NCBI GenBank assembly: GCA_028023455.1
Contig: JAQFVV010000037.1
Location: forward strand, 1,984,001 to 2,048,000
DNA: 64,000 nt
DNA from: Epiperipatus broadwayi
Taxonomy: Eukaryota; Onychophora; Udeonychophora; Euonychophora; Peripatidae
Direction of reading: 5' to 3'
Under the pieces are notes generated by a model. It had not been told where the DNA came from, did no database searches, and saw only the letters and a list, made by a program, of their open reading frames with translations. Shown one piece after another: positions 24,628-37,787 of this stretch (the first letter of the stretch is position 1; the number at the start of each line of letters is the position of its first letter). A program made the translations under genes and the position numbers.

Positions 24628-26360
24628 AGCAGAAAGGTGGTACAGATAAAGGATAAGAAAGAGGCGTTTAAGAAGCCATTCAAATACACAGGGTATTTGA
24701 AGGCTATTGCACCATGGGGGTATGTAACAGTAGCTAGGTTCGAATACGGGTGCTAAAGTAAGTAAAGGGTAATAATAATTATAAAGTGTTAATTGTGAGT
24801 ATTGTTACGAATTAAATAGGTAGATGTGGGAAAAATTATATTATAGTCATTCGAACCCTGTTACAAAAGAATATGAATGGAATACGTTAATCAGTTAAAG
24901 GCATGAATCTATACGTATATATATATTTGTTGTACGTGTTATTGTGATGTGTTATTTATATGTGAGTATGTAGAGAAGTGATTATGTGCAGAGTTGTGTT
25001 ATTTTTTGTGTTTATAGATTTAAATAATGTCAGTGATAGCACTTTTTTTAATGAAAACCCATTAAACATATAAAGCTGGAGAGTAATAAATAGAATTGAA
25101 AGTTGTGCTGCGGGTGATTTCAGTTAATGACTCTGTACACCGAAATTCTAAGAACCGGTCAAATTAGTATTTTAGAACGATGGAAGGTAAAAGCATTCTT
25201 GAGATCTGGTCATCAGCGCATGAATAGATAAAAGAAAGGTGAGGTGCAAGAATGTTAAATAAAAGAACTATATATATATTTTTAGTTATTTAGTCGGTGA
25301 TTCAAAAAGATACAGTAATAAGAAAGAAGTGGGAAAGTAAAACGTATTGTTTTTATTTTAATTAATAAAAATTTATTAGTGTACTCATCGAAATGCAGGG
25401 GTAAATATAATTGTACTGCTTCTTAAGACCGGCTCAGTGGACAGCTATTGTGGGACTCGCCTGAACTTTATTTATGGAGATTTTCCGTTTATGCAATCAA
25501 GTGTAATGGCCATGGAACTCCAAACAGCTAGAACCTCTCACACGCAAGTTAAAAATCATCTACCGAAGCTCTAAGATGGATTATTTTGTGTAAGGTATTT
25601 TGGAACCTGTCATCAGCATTTCAGATCAACGACTCTCGCTAAAACCAGCATCTTTTCAAGACTGTAAGCTTACAGATCATTAGCCTTGACCACGTGAACA
25701 TTCGCTCTTAACAGAGGTAACCTTGACCTCTTCTCAATATATGTTCAATGAACATTTAGTAATAGAATAAGAAACGTGTTATTCCAATTTAAAGAAAGTA
25801 GTTAATAATTTCTTAAATCATTAATAAACAACTCTGACGTGTAATTGCACTCTTTTGTTAATATGTATATTAATCTTATATATATATATATGTATCGGAA
25901 TGAATGAGTTGTATGCTTAAGATATTGAGATATGTATACGTGTGTTAATAAATCTTAGAATTTAATTATAACTTGTGTATTATTTGCATTCTGGGATTCT
26001 GATAACTTCTGGGCTATCATAATAGGATTTGTGGGCAGATAGAAATTATTAACGATATATATATATATATGACATCTCTTCATAAGATGACCTTAGCTTT
26101 GTTCTCCTGATAGACATTGTTCCCCAGACCTTGAGATTGAGCTAGTCTGGATAAGATACCCAAAGAGGGTTCACTAGAACCTTTTTTTTTGTTTTCGAGG
26201 GTTATAATTCTTATTAATTGATAAGACTGGCGCTTGAGATGGGATTTAGCTCCATGCTCATAAATATACCTTTTCGAAGCTCAGGGCAATAACTTGTACA
26301 CCCTCAATTCTTAGAATAAGATTACGGGTAGAATGTTAAAATGAAAGTTCTCAGATCTTT

Positions 26361-26692
26361 ATTAGCATGAATTCGCATTTCCTCACAACAAAGGCACATC
26401 TGTTTCAACCGGATATTTTTTTATTTTGTAAAAACGCCACAGCGCTGGCTTCAGTTGATGGCAATTGCCATAGCTTCAAATACTCTGAGTTAGAGGCGGC
26501 CATCTTACTTGTTATTGAACAAATTCATTAGCATGAATTCGCATTTCCTCACAACAAAGACACATCTTCTGTTTTAACAGGATAATTTTATTTTGTAAAA
26601 ACGCCACAACGCTGACTTCAGTTGATGGCAATTGCCATAGCTTCAAATACTCTGAGTTAGAGGTGGCCATCTTACTTGTTATTGAAATGAAT
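26361..26692. repeat. Tandem duplication of a 166-bp unit inside the Merlin element
   Basis: ATTAGCATGAATTCGCATTT at 26361 is repeated at 26527. The copies share TTTGTAAAAACGCCACA, CTTCAGTTGATGGCAATTGC and GGCCATCTTACTTGTTATTG with only a handful of differences. Confidence 0.9.
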
Positions 26693-27245
26693 TCTCGCGA
26701 GAACATTATTTGTCGCATGATTGTCAAATAACTTGCTGTCATGTACCCTTTAAAATAACTTTTTGAGGGTTACACATTCATAATGGAACCTTCACGTCAT
26801 TATTAATAAACTTATAACACTGAAGTAAGTTACAGCACATTAAAAAAAATATGTCTAATCAAATTTTAAAAAAACTACGACTGGCTCAAATACAAACACT
26901 CTCACACTAAACTACAGAGAAAATAGATATTCTACTATTACGATAAAATGATTAACAAAATCAACTATGGCAGCCAATGAAGGCATTTCTCTTTGCTTTT
27001 AGCATAGAAAAAAGCCATAACCGGCAGCCGTCTGGATCTCTTTCTGTGTTTTATCATAGAAAGAAGTCTATTTGTGTTGACTTCTGTCGCCGTCCAACAT
27101 AACGTTAGGACCCTTTGTGTTTTAACGTAGAAAATTTCCTCTTTTGTTGAGTGAATGCCGGTGAAACAGTATATTTCTAGGAATTGACCTAGAAATAGTG
27201 ACATCTCGCGGCTAACACCAGTGAATAGAAAATTACCAAATTTTC

Positions 27246-30200
27246 AAAAATAGCCATAAATTCTAATATTTGGTATCTTATCCATTTTGTACAAAATTCA
27301 ATATTTGAAAAGTTGTAAATAAATTTTTACTTGTAAAATTTATATAGTTGAGATTTTTTTTTTGGTTAGAAAATTTTAAGCAATGTGTATTATATATTGG
27401 TTAAATACTAAAAAGGTAAAAATTAGAATCATTTATAGGGGCTGATTTCAAAATTGGTGATAGAATTTCTCAATAATTTTGTTTTCTTATCTCATTCATC
27501 AACAAAAAAGTTACAGATAAATTGACCTGGAAAAAAATTATTGAAATTATTCAAGCTTTAGTATTTCTTACAACTCTGTGAATATAAAAATTAGATATAA
27601 AGTATTGGAAAAAATATTTTGCTATTGCTAAAAGTTTCAGAATATCAAAGACATCAAATAAGTCAATCCAACATATCATTTGATTGAACTTTCACTTTAA
27701 TGATAAATGTCTTGTTTTAGTTCTAGTATGTTATTGCCAATATAATTTATTAAAAAATGCTTTGAAAAGTTTGTAATGAAAGGACCAACAGTAGTGAGAT
27801 GGACAGAATGTCATCACAAGGAATGTACCATTGAGTTAAAAAGCACAGCCAGCTATTTTGAAGAGATGCTGTTCATATGATTATCAATAATTAATAAATT
27901 GACTTGATAATTGTATATATAAATTGTGCAATACAAAGTGTTTTTAGATCTTTTATATTCTCATTGTAAAACCAAATTCCGCTAAGAAAAAAACAGGCAA
28001 CTTTAATTAAGTTTATGAATTTATAAATATTTATTGAATGAATATTTTATTCATAAATGTGCATATGACTAATTTATTTGTTATAAAGATTAAAGATAAC
28101 CATTAAAATTTTGTTTGGATAATAATTTTTGAATAATATGTATTCAGATTAATGGAATTCTATCTGCATTAGTTTTTTTCTTTTGCACCATGTATTTTAA
28201 ATTGGGAATTGATAGAGTAAAATTGTATTTACAGAAAAAAAAAATTTTTTTATTTGTTAAATTTTAATTTTATATTAGAATAAATAGATAAATATTAATT
28301 AGTAATTCATTTATATTTGTTGGCAAATATGCAGTTACATTTGCGAGCTTGGAACATCAAATCACAGATATTTTTATAGCCTCATCAAATTAGTTTTAAA
28401 TAATATATTCACCTGTAGAATCTCCTAAGTATTTATTTTAATATCTTTATGAATTTTCAATTCATTGTAAATGATGACATAAGGCTAGATGCTTAATTAA
28501 GTTAATATAAATAGTGCTAGGATATATTGACAAATACTAAAATTATATATTGACACCATTTATTATTTTATCTTGACACATTAAATATTAGAACTTGAAT
28601 GAATCAGAGGTTTGTAATTTGTTAGAAAAGAAATAGGCTAACAATTGTAAGGCTAAGAGCAATAGATATATTACAGCAGCTGTTGTCTTGGAATGAAGAG
28701 GAAGATTGTTATGAACAATAAATATAATGATACATATTACACTGAAAACTATTGCAAAATATACTTTTGTGTATAATAATGTGTAAACATATACAGATAT
28801 GCTATAAATCTAATTTTTTTAATGAGCATTTTCGCGTGTTTCCAATTATACATTTTTTGAAATTAAATATAATTAACTTTGGCTATCAAATGTAAATACC
28901 ATTAGTATATATCATTTGGTTGACTATTATAGGCTGAAATTATTTTCCTGAAACATTTGGTTTAAATTTTTGCAATAAAGTCACTCAGATATATACTTGA
29001 TTATTATAATGCTAAAAAAGAAAATGTTTAAAAAATATTTCTGCTCTTTTCATTGAATCACATTAAATGTAATTTTATTGGTGAATATTGTTTAAAAAGA
29101 CTTAATGTATTATCACAATTTATTAATAAACATTGCTTTAAAAATGTGAAGAAAAAAAAGCAAGCAAATTATTTAGATTACTTGATTATGAAGAAATTTT
29201 GCATTGCATGTGCATTGCAAATTGTGATTAAACATAAATTTAAGTGACTGCCTATTAGATGGTTTGTTATTTTTGAGTTGATATTTTGGGAACAAACAAT
29301 TTAATGTAAAATTGCAATATAATTTCAACTTTTATATAAAGAATAAGCTTTTCTTTGAATGCATGCATGTTCTTGCTACATCAAAATGATTAAGATAACA
29401 ATGCCAAGGCATAAAAAGCTATTGCTATGTTTTTTTCTCTTCTTATTTATTATGAAAACTTTTAATATAGAATCATTTTTTTCTTTTCATACAAAGTTGC
29501 ACATCACTACATATTACTTAATACTACACTGATAAAGTGACAATTTTATTTTTTTCATAAAATATCTTGCTACGGATTACTATATTCATTGGTCACATTT
29601 CTGCTAATTCATTATGCTGTTATTGCTTTTTAAGATTTTTTTTAAAAATGATTATTCAGTATTGAAATCACAGCATTCTTATAAAAGTTTAAATGTTGAT
29701 TGTAATGATTTCAAGACTGTAGGAAATTCCTTCATATTTTTTTCTATCTTTTTAAGAAGTAGAGTAATAATAAAGAATGCTTTAAAGAGCCATGAAGAAG
29801 AATAAAAAGAAAGATAGAGAAGTTAACTGACATGTTTGAATAACATCACAAAACAGAATGATTTGGAGATTATGGGTGGAATTCATCTTTTAGCGCTAAT
29901 AAATAATAATGATTAAAAATTTAAAAAAGTAATCAAAATTTTGATAAATTTACTAAGAAAATCTCATGAATTATTGTTTATAAAGATTTCTTTAAAAACG
30001 TTTATATTATAAATTTTTTTTTGTTGAGATATTGATTTAAATTGGTGAGAGCTGATTTTTAATGTTTAATATTAAATAGAATTCAGCTATTTATTTAGCC
30101 CTATGATATTAATTTTATTTATACTTAGATTACATATAGCATTGCATTGAAAAGTAACTCATTTAATCTCAAGTTATCCCCAAATGTTACATTTTCAAAT

Positions 30201-30354
30201 TCTTTTTTTGTTTTGGGTTATTTAGTTTGTAAAATTGAACATTTTTTTCTATTTTGTTTATATATTATTTCAATTTGTGCATCTTTATGATATTTCACTT
30301 TAATACTAACTTCATAATGAAATATCTAAAGTTTGATTAATATTCTTTTTATAG
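27246..30354. other. Non-coding sequence upstream of the first visible CBP exon
   Basis: Extends from the end of the Merlin insertion to the acceptor at 30353-30354. It is AT-rich with a pyrimidine-rich tract before the acceptor (TATTCTTTTTATAG). No additional exon was recognised; short frames at 29053 and 29614 are Lys/Asn/Phe-rich and match nothing. Confidence 0.55.
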
Positions 30355-30564
30355 GGTCCAGCACCTGGTTTGGGCCAAGTGGGTCAAGCTCCTAGGAGTA
30401 GTAGTCCTTATGGCTATAATTCTCCTGCACCTTCACATTCTATGCCCTCACCATCAATGCAGCCTCCAGTTACAACCATGGCTTCCAATAATCGACCCAT
30501 ATCTTCAATTCCCATGAATACTATGGCAAGGTTTCCAGGATTAGCAGATACCAGTCTGAATAAT
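30355..30564 (+). CDS. CREBBP: CBP/p300 co-activator, internal exon N-terminal to TAZ1 (low-complexity linker)
   Basis: This 210-nt exon starts right after a TTTTTATAG acceptor and ends at an AAT|GTAATT donor. It reads as exactly 70 codons in phase 0 at both ends. The peptide opens GPAPGLGQVGQ and is rich in Pro, Ser, Met and Asn (YGYNSPAPSHSMPSPSMQPP in the middle, ending ADTSLNN). That is the composition of the disordered segment before TAZ1 in CBP/p300 proteins, which are nuclear acetyltransferase scaffolds for transcription factors. There is no domain motif in it, so the gene assignment rests on three things: same strand, matching phase with the TAZ1 exon at 50421, and linker-like composition. 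Codon use and GC are clearly above the flanking intron. The frame stays open 93 nt into the intron, but that extension loses the composition and looks intronic. Other exons could lie between this one and 50421. Confidence 0.8.
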
Positions 30565-30657
30565 GTAATTTTTTTATTTTTTAAAGTAAAATTGTTAATT
30601 CTAAACCTTCTTATTAAATATTTTATGCATAATTTATTTTATATATATTTTAAATGA

Positions 30658-33600
30658 AGTGCAATCATTTTATAAAATAAATAATTTCAATTGTGGTTAA
30701 TTTTTGAATATTTAACTTAAGGTTTTTCACTGGCATTTTTGTTCATTTTTTGTTTTTGTTTTTGATATCCTTTTTTTTTTTTTTTAGCTTTTTTTTATTT
30801 CATTAGTGGATGTGATATTTCCAAAGTTAAAACAGTTTTCAATTTGATTTTTATGCATCATTGAAATTTTATACCCAATCTATTTATTTATTTTTTGCTT
30901 TCTAGTAATATCTTTCAAGTTTTCACCAATATCACAATTTTTTATTCTTTATCATCATCCAGTGGTTTTAGAATTGCAGATAAATCCTTACATTTAAATT
31001 TTCCATTAACTATGTATTTTTTTTTTTTTTTAACCCTTTGCTGTTGATCAGTAATCCAATGAAATTAGGAACCATATACAATTTCCAGGTCTCAGTCATT
31101 AATTTTAAAATCAGTAATTTTTTTGTTTCCCCATTTCTTGTTTTACATATTTTAATTTTTTGTAGAGATGTCTTTCGTCATTTTCAGCTCTAGCTATAAT
31201 TATGATTTTAGCAGTTTACCCAAAATTATTAATATTTTTACTATCAACATTAAATCCATAATTGCTTTTTTCTGCCTAGCTCTTATTATACATTCAATTG
31301 TATATTTATAATATGTGCTTCTATTTGTTAATTCTTAACTTTGTGAAGTCATTCTGATTTCCATTTTTTTGCTGCAACTACATATAGATTCAAGTTTGTT
31401 GTAGTGATTTTTTTTTTTTTAAAAAACAAACAAACATGTGCTTTGATATATATTTCTCTATTTGAGAACATTTTATAATATAACGTGAACAATCAAAATA
31501 TTTTACTGCAGTTTATAAAACTTAAATGAACTTTTTTAGTATTTATTTGGTTTTTCATTGTTCAGGGTACTGTTGGTGTTTTATGTTTTTGGTCTTTTCT
31601 GAATTCTGTCAGAAGCAGCAATGACTGAAGTCTTATTTGAACTTATTTAAACATTATTAGGAAAATCAGAAGTCTATGAAAGAAAGGCAAAAGGATTAAG
31701 GGGCATTATTTTGTTGAATGAATCTGAGATTTTTATATCTATTCTAAAATAACTTCGCTTTGTATTCATAGAAGTAAGTAATTCTCGTGAAAAGTTGTGT
31801 CTGGTATAAGAAGCTATCCATATATATTTCCTAAGAAATAAAATGCTGCTTTAGACTTTTTTTTAAAGTCTATCGTAATTGGAAAATTGCACGCCGTTTG
31901 ATTTTAGCAATATCCAAATATTTTATATAATTTAAGCCAGGTATATTGATCTGTCTTACATAAGACAATGAAAAACAGAATTTCTAATGCTTAATAGAAG
32001 TTTGGAATATTGATCTGAATACATAAGTGAATAAAAAACAATTTCTAAACTCAGTAGAAGAGATTTTATTAACATTATGAATAATATGGTGCAGAGATCA
32101 GAAATATCAACAGATAGATAATATCTAAAGCAAATCTTACAGAGCTTTTGAAATTTATTTAATTAGATAATAGTAGATAATTCAGGTGTTTCAGGCAATT
32201 CATGAAAATCAGTTTTTAAATGCAGAAGGAACTAAAATCTAAGCTAGAAATAGATTTATGTGAATTCTTAATACAAACAATAGATGAGCACATGCAGAGA
32301 GGGAGAGGGGATCAATGATTATAGATATATTATGTTTTGCAAAATAGAATCAAAGATTTAATTGCAATTTGAAATATGTTTTTTTTTTTTTTGTAAGAAT
32401 TATTTCTAAACAATGATGTAATTAATCCAGGAATAGATTTTTCAGAAAGATAGGATGGGAGTAAACTAAAGAATTTGTTATGGGAATCTGTGAATAAGAA
32501 AAGATGGCCAGAGAAAATTTTTTAAACTGAGGTTTTATTGGCAAAACTGGAGGCCAACCAGCTCTGAGAATTGCATAAAGAAGACTGCATCATTTTAAAT
32601 CGTAGAAATATCTAAACATAATATCAATATATACAGTAGTGATATTAGCTTTTAGTCACATCAGCATGAACATTGCTGAAATTCAAAGTATTGAGCTTGG
32701 AATCAATACCCCAAGCACACAAAAAGAGGAATGCTTTGCAATTACATCTTTGATAATGAAAAAAATGTGAAATAGATTGATGAAACTTTTAATGGAAACA
32801 AATCTGTTTTTGATATAATTATTTAGATTGTAATCTAGATTGACTGGAAGAAGAGAGAAAGGATCCTTGGATCAAAATTGATTATTGATAAAATTAAATG
32901 CTTTGCAAAAAGTATTTGAAGTGTTAAATCATTGAAACTAATTTGGATTTTGTATGTAAAACTAATATTGGGTCAAATGAAATGGATAAACATATTTTGT
33001 TAGAAATGTGACATTTGAAGAAAAATATGTGCAGAAATCTTCTTATAAATATTTTCAAGTTTATGGGCTTCATGTTTTTGTGAGAGGGACGGTGTTGGAT
33101 AATGTTCTTTATCACTAGTACAATCTATTCATTATTGAGAAGTATGCAATAGATTTTATTGCAGAGTTCATTAAGATGTAAATGAGAGATTATACATAAA
33201 AGCTATTTCTTTTTTGTTAGGTAAATATAAGTAGATCTCATTTAGTCTGTAGACTAATAAGTTTCCAGATTTGCTGATTTAAAATTTGGTTAGCATTTTG
33301 TCTGAATTAATTAATCATTGGTTAATGTTATATTTTTTAATGCAGTGGTATTTTTTTTTTTTTTTTGCTTTTTAGTTGTTTCTAATCTTATTTTTGTAAG
33401 ATTCATTTTTTATGAGTTTTTTTTTTTTTTTTTGTGATATATTAGTTACATTCTCTTCATTGACATTTTCAACATAAGTGTAACCATTGCTGAAACTTAT
33501 ATTTAGTCTTAACAGATTTTGCTAAGTACTATCCAAGTACTTTTTTTAAAACATATTTGCACTTGTATTATTAACAATTTAAGGGACTTCGGCACCATGT

Positions 33601-33745
33601 TGAATTTTAAAAAACTGACTTGAGATACTATGTTAGAGCAAAAAGATAGAAACTAGAAAGACTAAGGAAAACAATAAAGCTAAGACAAATAATGATTACC
33701 ATTAAAAAAGTAAGGAAAAAATAAATTTCAACATCTAAAATAATT
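30658..33745. other. Intronic AT-rich sequence, no feature recognised
   Basis: Long poly-T tracts (near 30770, 31020, 33350 and 33420) are prominent. The part from 31560 to 33120 is purine-richer and might include an eroded coding relic, but I could not match any family. Confidence 0.5.
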
Positions 33746-33823
33746 ATTATCTTATTGTTTGTTCATAATTTCTAATTTATCAATATTATCTTATTGTTTG
33801 TTCATAATTTCTAATTTATCAAT
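33746..33823. repeat. Exact 39-bp tandem duplication
   Basis: ATTATCTTATTGTTTGTTCA...TTTATCAAT occurs twice back to back (33746 and 33785) without visible differences. Confidence 0.95.
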
Positions 33824-34654
33824 AAAGTTTAAATTACATCTTAATTGATAATTTCTTTGTATTCTTCACAAAATTCTCTTTCAAACCATATATAATACTT
33901 TTTACTTGAGATAATCCATATCTTCAGAATCTACAAAAATAGTCTCCTAAGAATTCTTTATTTTTATATTGTACCCCAAAAGTTAACAAAGCTCAAGGTG
34001 AATATAAGAAAAAGATTCATTCTAATAAAAGATACAAAATAAATCATTTCCAAAAGGTGAATATGCATTTGTCATCATAGAAATTGGCTTCTTGTCTATC
34101 CAAAACTAGAAATTAAAGGCTACTGTCTGTATCAATGATAATGATTTTCATCTCTTTATTTTATATTTTTTATATACTTCAGTGATGTTTATATTCTTTG
34201 TGCACACTAGTGATGCTATCTTGTTATATTTATTGTCCCACTGAGATATAATTTATTTGCATATATAGTTGATTTGCTAGCTGTAGACTTGAAAATAATA
34301 TGATGCAAGATGTGGCAAAACTACTGACTCCACTGCATGAGTACCAAGGCATAGGCAAGAATCAATATTTGATTTTTTTGCCTGCATACAATTCCATGTA
34401 GTATATATAACCATTGTGGCTATAACCACGCACATCACTTGAAACATCTCTTTATTGGGTTTAAAAGTTTTTTTTTCATATGGTACTATGCCCAGTAAAT
34501 TATGTGATTGCTTTATCAACTACAACTTTTCTGTACATCTGGTAATCAGTCTTAAAATTTACACTCCACTGCACTATAATATTTTAATTATTTTATAAAT
34601 TATTATTTGTTATACAAACACACAGCCATGCAAGTGCAAACACAAACACACTAA

Positions 34655-35140
34655 TACATATATAAACACACTAATAAATTATTAAACCTTTTGAGAATCA
34701 TTATATCTATAAAATAAGGTTTCCTCAAATTTGGATCAGAGCCCCAAAATTACATTGTAGTTAAACCACTATGTTATATTGGAATACAAATATAATTTAT
34801 ATACTACACACACTAACACAAACATATTAATAAATTATAATTTATAAAAATAATAAAACTTTGCAAATAATAGAAAAATTTTAAAATGCGCAAAAAAAAA
34901 AAAAAAAAAAAATTTAAATTGAATACTTACAAGCCCCAAAAATACATTATATATAAACCACTACATTGTATTGGAATAAAAGTATAATTTATATACTATA
35001 CACACTAATACAAATGCAAACACATTAATAAAAACATTAATAAATTACAATTTCTCAAATAATAAAAAAAATTAAAGTAATACTATGCAAATAATAGAAA
35101 AATTTTAAATATCAAAAAAAAAAAGAAAAGAAAATTGAAT
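34655..35140. repeat. Tandem repeat with about 190-bp period
   Basis: GCCCCAAAA-TACATT, AAACCACTA, TATTGGAATA-AA, TATAATTTATATACTA and ACACACTAA follow in the same order from about 34740 and again from about 34931. AATAATAGAAAAATTTTAAA and a poly-A run close each copy. A partial earlier copy precedes them. Confidence 0.8.
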
Positions 35141-35570
35141 GCTACATTTTTATCAGGATGAAGACCTTGAATCATTGACGAGACATTATTAATCCATTTT
35201 ACTTCAGAGTCTTGCTGAAACAAAAATTGTGCCTTAGTCTTCTTCGTGCAATTTAGTAAACTGAGCAGAAAAAAAAATTAAATGAACCTGCTAAGAAAAA
35301 TAATAAAAAATCTAAATTTTGTCTGATTTTACTATACGATATGCCATTTTAAAAAGGATTTCAAATAGCATTTTTCTGTTGATATCATGCTTATAGTTTT
35401 CAAGCAATTTTAAAAAGAAAACAAAATTTCAACTAGTGGTTATCACGCAACTGCTCAAACTGTTAAATTCATTTTTTTTTTTTTTTTTTAAAGACTTACT
35501 GTTCATAGAATAAATACATTTTGTTTTAATGCAATATCTTTAGAACTTTTCTTACACAATTGTAATTAAA

Positions 35571-35799
35571 GCTAAATGTTTTGGAAGCGAGAAATAAGAA
35601 AAGCTTAAAATTAAATTCTTATACACTTAATATAATAAGCTAAACATCCTTTCGATATTTTTATAACAATATAATTATAGCAGTATAGCTATGATATCAT
35701 TATAGAGATATCAAAAGCTTGCTCAGCTTACTCTATATTAAGCATATAAGAATTCCATTTTAGTCTTTTCCTTATTTTTCGCTTCCAAAGTGTTTAGTT
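35571..35799. repeat. 229-bp near-palindrome (foldback or MITE-like hairpin)
   Basis: GCTAAATG-TTTTGGAAGCG at the left is mirrored by CGCTTCCAAAG-TGTTTAG at the right. The arms continue through AATAAG(G)AAAAG, AATTCTTATA and CTTAATATA toward a centre near 35685. Identity is high but imperfect with small indels. No coding capacity and no obvious target duplication. Confidence 0.75.
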
Positions 35800-37370
35800 T
35801 GAATTTTGTTTTGATATAAATTTGTGCCTGCAATTTTTTTATAAACATTTTCCAAGATATTGGAAATGTTTACAAAATCTTCTTGCAATAAATGTTCGAA
35901 TAGTATTAAAAAATTTAGAGAAATTATTTACAGGTATTAAAAAGTATACAGTAAATTTATATGTTTATATTTTATATACTATACATTTTAAAAATGAAAT
36001 TCAGTTCAATAAATTTATTGAATGAATTGATATTGAATGAAATATTATAGGATATATTTATGAAAGTATCCTTTAATAACATTTATAACAATTTAAATTG
36101 TGATTTTAATATTAAATGCAAATAGTGCTGTTGTAACCTAAAGGATTTTTGGAAGCAGTTTATTATTTAATTAAAAGTAGGTGAATTGCTTACCAAGTTA
36201 AAGATGATAATTTCATATACAGGTACAATAATATTAATTTGACATCTACTCAAATTCTGAAAAGGTTCATAATTGTTAGATTTCATTATTTTATAACAAA
36301 AAAATATGGTGATTTTTATATCGATTTAGAAATAATGAATTTTTAATATGTAAGTTTTAAAATGAAAGTTTTAATAATAATTTTATTTTAGTCCTTATAA
36401 AATTGTAATTAAAATGATATATAAAAAAATCTTACCTATGATAATTCATCCTGTCAATAAAGAATCACACATTCACAAATAATACATAAGGTAATTTTTT
36501 ATTATCAAATCAAGACAGTTATGTTGAAAATAAAGAACTACATATTCTCAAAAAAAAAAAAAAAAATACACGAGAATATCATTTTTTTTAAATAAAATAA
36601 ATATAAGTCCATGCAATAAGTTGTTTTCTAATTTTTATTAAATTATAAAATAGAATTTAAATGCGCAACTATATATCATTATTTGCATGATGTGCAAGTC
36701 GTAGTTTCTTATAATAACACAATTTATTGTCACACTTTCTTTTTAAACTCTTATTTTGCTATAGAGTTTTTTTTTTTATATCTTTATTAAATCCTGATTT
36801 TGAAAAAAATATTCATGACAAGGCTTTATCTTTTCTTTCTTTTAATAAATAGTACCAACGTTAATGTTTATTCTAACTTTGGCATTCTTTTTAGTATACC
36901 AGAATCATTGAGTTAATAGCTTATTCATATTTGTATGTCTCATCATTTTTTCTTCTCAGTTAATCCTAGTCTTATCCATTTTGCTTTCTGCAACATACTT
37001 TGCTATACTTGATTTTAATAATATTGCCACCCATCTTTCTTTTCAGAAACTTTTTCTTCATTTATGTCTAGTATTTTGTAATTTTTATTTTTTTACTTAT
37101 TCATGAGATTTTCATCATACCATATTTTAGAAGACTGATGTTTTATTCTTTCAACTTTTTTTCATGATCCCTATCTCAAATAATGTCTATTCTCTACGAT
37201 CTTAGTAATACATATTGTATTATTATTATTATTCTCCTGTATATTGGAATTTTTTTATTAGGTTTTTTATTTTTAAAGATAAATATTATTATAAAAATCA
37301 AATATAATTTTTCATCATACTCCAAAAAATTATTCAGTTTATATTGACTTTTATTTATTATAATAGTTTA

Positions 37371-37441
37371 TAATATTTACTAAGGCTGTAACCTCAAGAA
37401 TATGTGTGTAAAAATGCGATATTAGGGACCTCTACAGGTCT
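37371..37441. repeat. Direct repeat A1 with terminal hairpin
   Basis: A 71-bp sequence (TAATATTTACTAAG...GGGACCTCTACAGGTCT) recurs at 37717-37787 with three substitutions. It ends in the small stem GACCT-CTAC-AGGTC. Confidence 0.95.
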
Positions 37442-37716
37442 TAACCACAAGCTTACGCTTTGGAAGAAAAGAGGGGAACCCTTCTTTACTTCAACCTACT
37501 TTCTATTTAAATAGGTGAAGCTGAAGCGGTTAGATCTGAGAGCGTGAAGCTATTCAATACTTCACTAATTAAGTCTACACTTCTTATTACACATTAATAC
37601 TTGCGAAATCTTTCGATTTACAACGAGTCAATGGAAAGATCTTGTAGTTAGAAATTTATTATGATAATTTAAAGTTGTAATTATAAATTTATTTAAACGC
37701 ACATTGATTACGTAAG
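37442..37716 (+). mobile_element. Internal part of repeat unit A, with TATA-like promoter
   Basis: The internal segment carries TATTTAAATAGG at about 37504, then GCGGTTAGATCTGAGAGCGT roughly 20-30 bp downstream, where an initiator would sit, and GCGAAATCTTTCGATTTA at about 37613. The same order (TATA-like box, GAG...GTGAA block, GAAATCTTTCGATTTAC) is found in unit B at 39318-39440, so A and B are diverged members of one family. There is no ORF. It could be a solo-LTR-like or pseudo-LTR remnant, or a short non-coding retroelement. I found no CTGANGA-type hammerhead core. Confidence 0.55.
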
Positions 37717-37787
37717 TAATATTTACTAAGACTGTAATCTCAAGAATATGCGTGTAAAAATGCGATATTAGGGACCTCTACAGGTCT
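37717..37787. repeat. Direct repeat A2 with terminal hairpin
   Basis: Second copy, offset exactly 346 bp from A1. Similarity stops right after the hairpin in both copies, so the hairpin defines the unit edge. Confidence 0.95.

Larger units (their letters stand above)
23243..27237 (-). mobile_element. Merlin-type DNA transposon (3,995 bp) with TIRs, decayed transposase
   Basis: The left end GGTAATTTTCTATTTCCTGG and the reverse complement of the right end, GGTAATTTTCTATTCACTGG, agree and both continue TGTTAGCCGC and a shared GATG, giving a TIR of about 36 bp with a few mismatches. Inside, on the - strand (24217-24627), is an ISXO2/IS1595-like transposase segment, the bacterial relative of Merlin transposases. 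The interior is richer in CpG and GC than the host intron. It also holds a 166-bp tandem duplication at 26361-26692 and further unexplained sequence, so at 4 kb it is longer than a simple Merlin and may have acquired insertions. Confidence 0.8.

Noticed and set aside
24690-24760. tRNA gene suggested by GGTTCGAATAC (B-box-like)
   Set aside because: No A box at the right distance and no cloverleaf-forming arms could be drawn. The site lies within the Merlin element.
30565-30657. Extension of the CBP exon to the stop at 30657
   Set aside because: The added residues are Phe/Leu/Lys/Ile-rich intron-like sequence and begin exactly at a good GTAATT donor.
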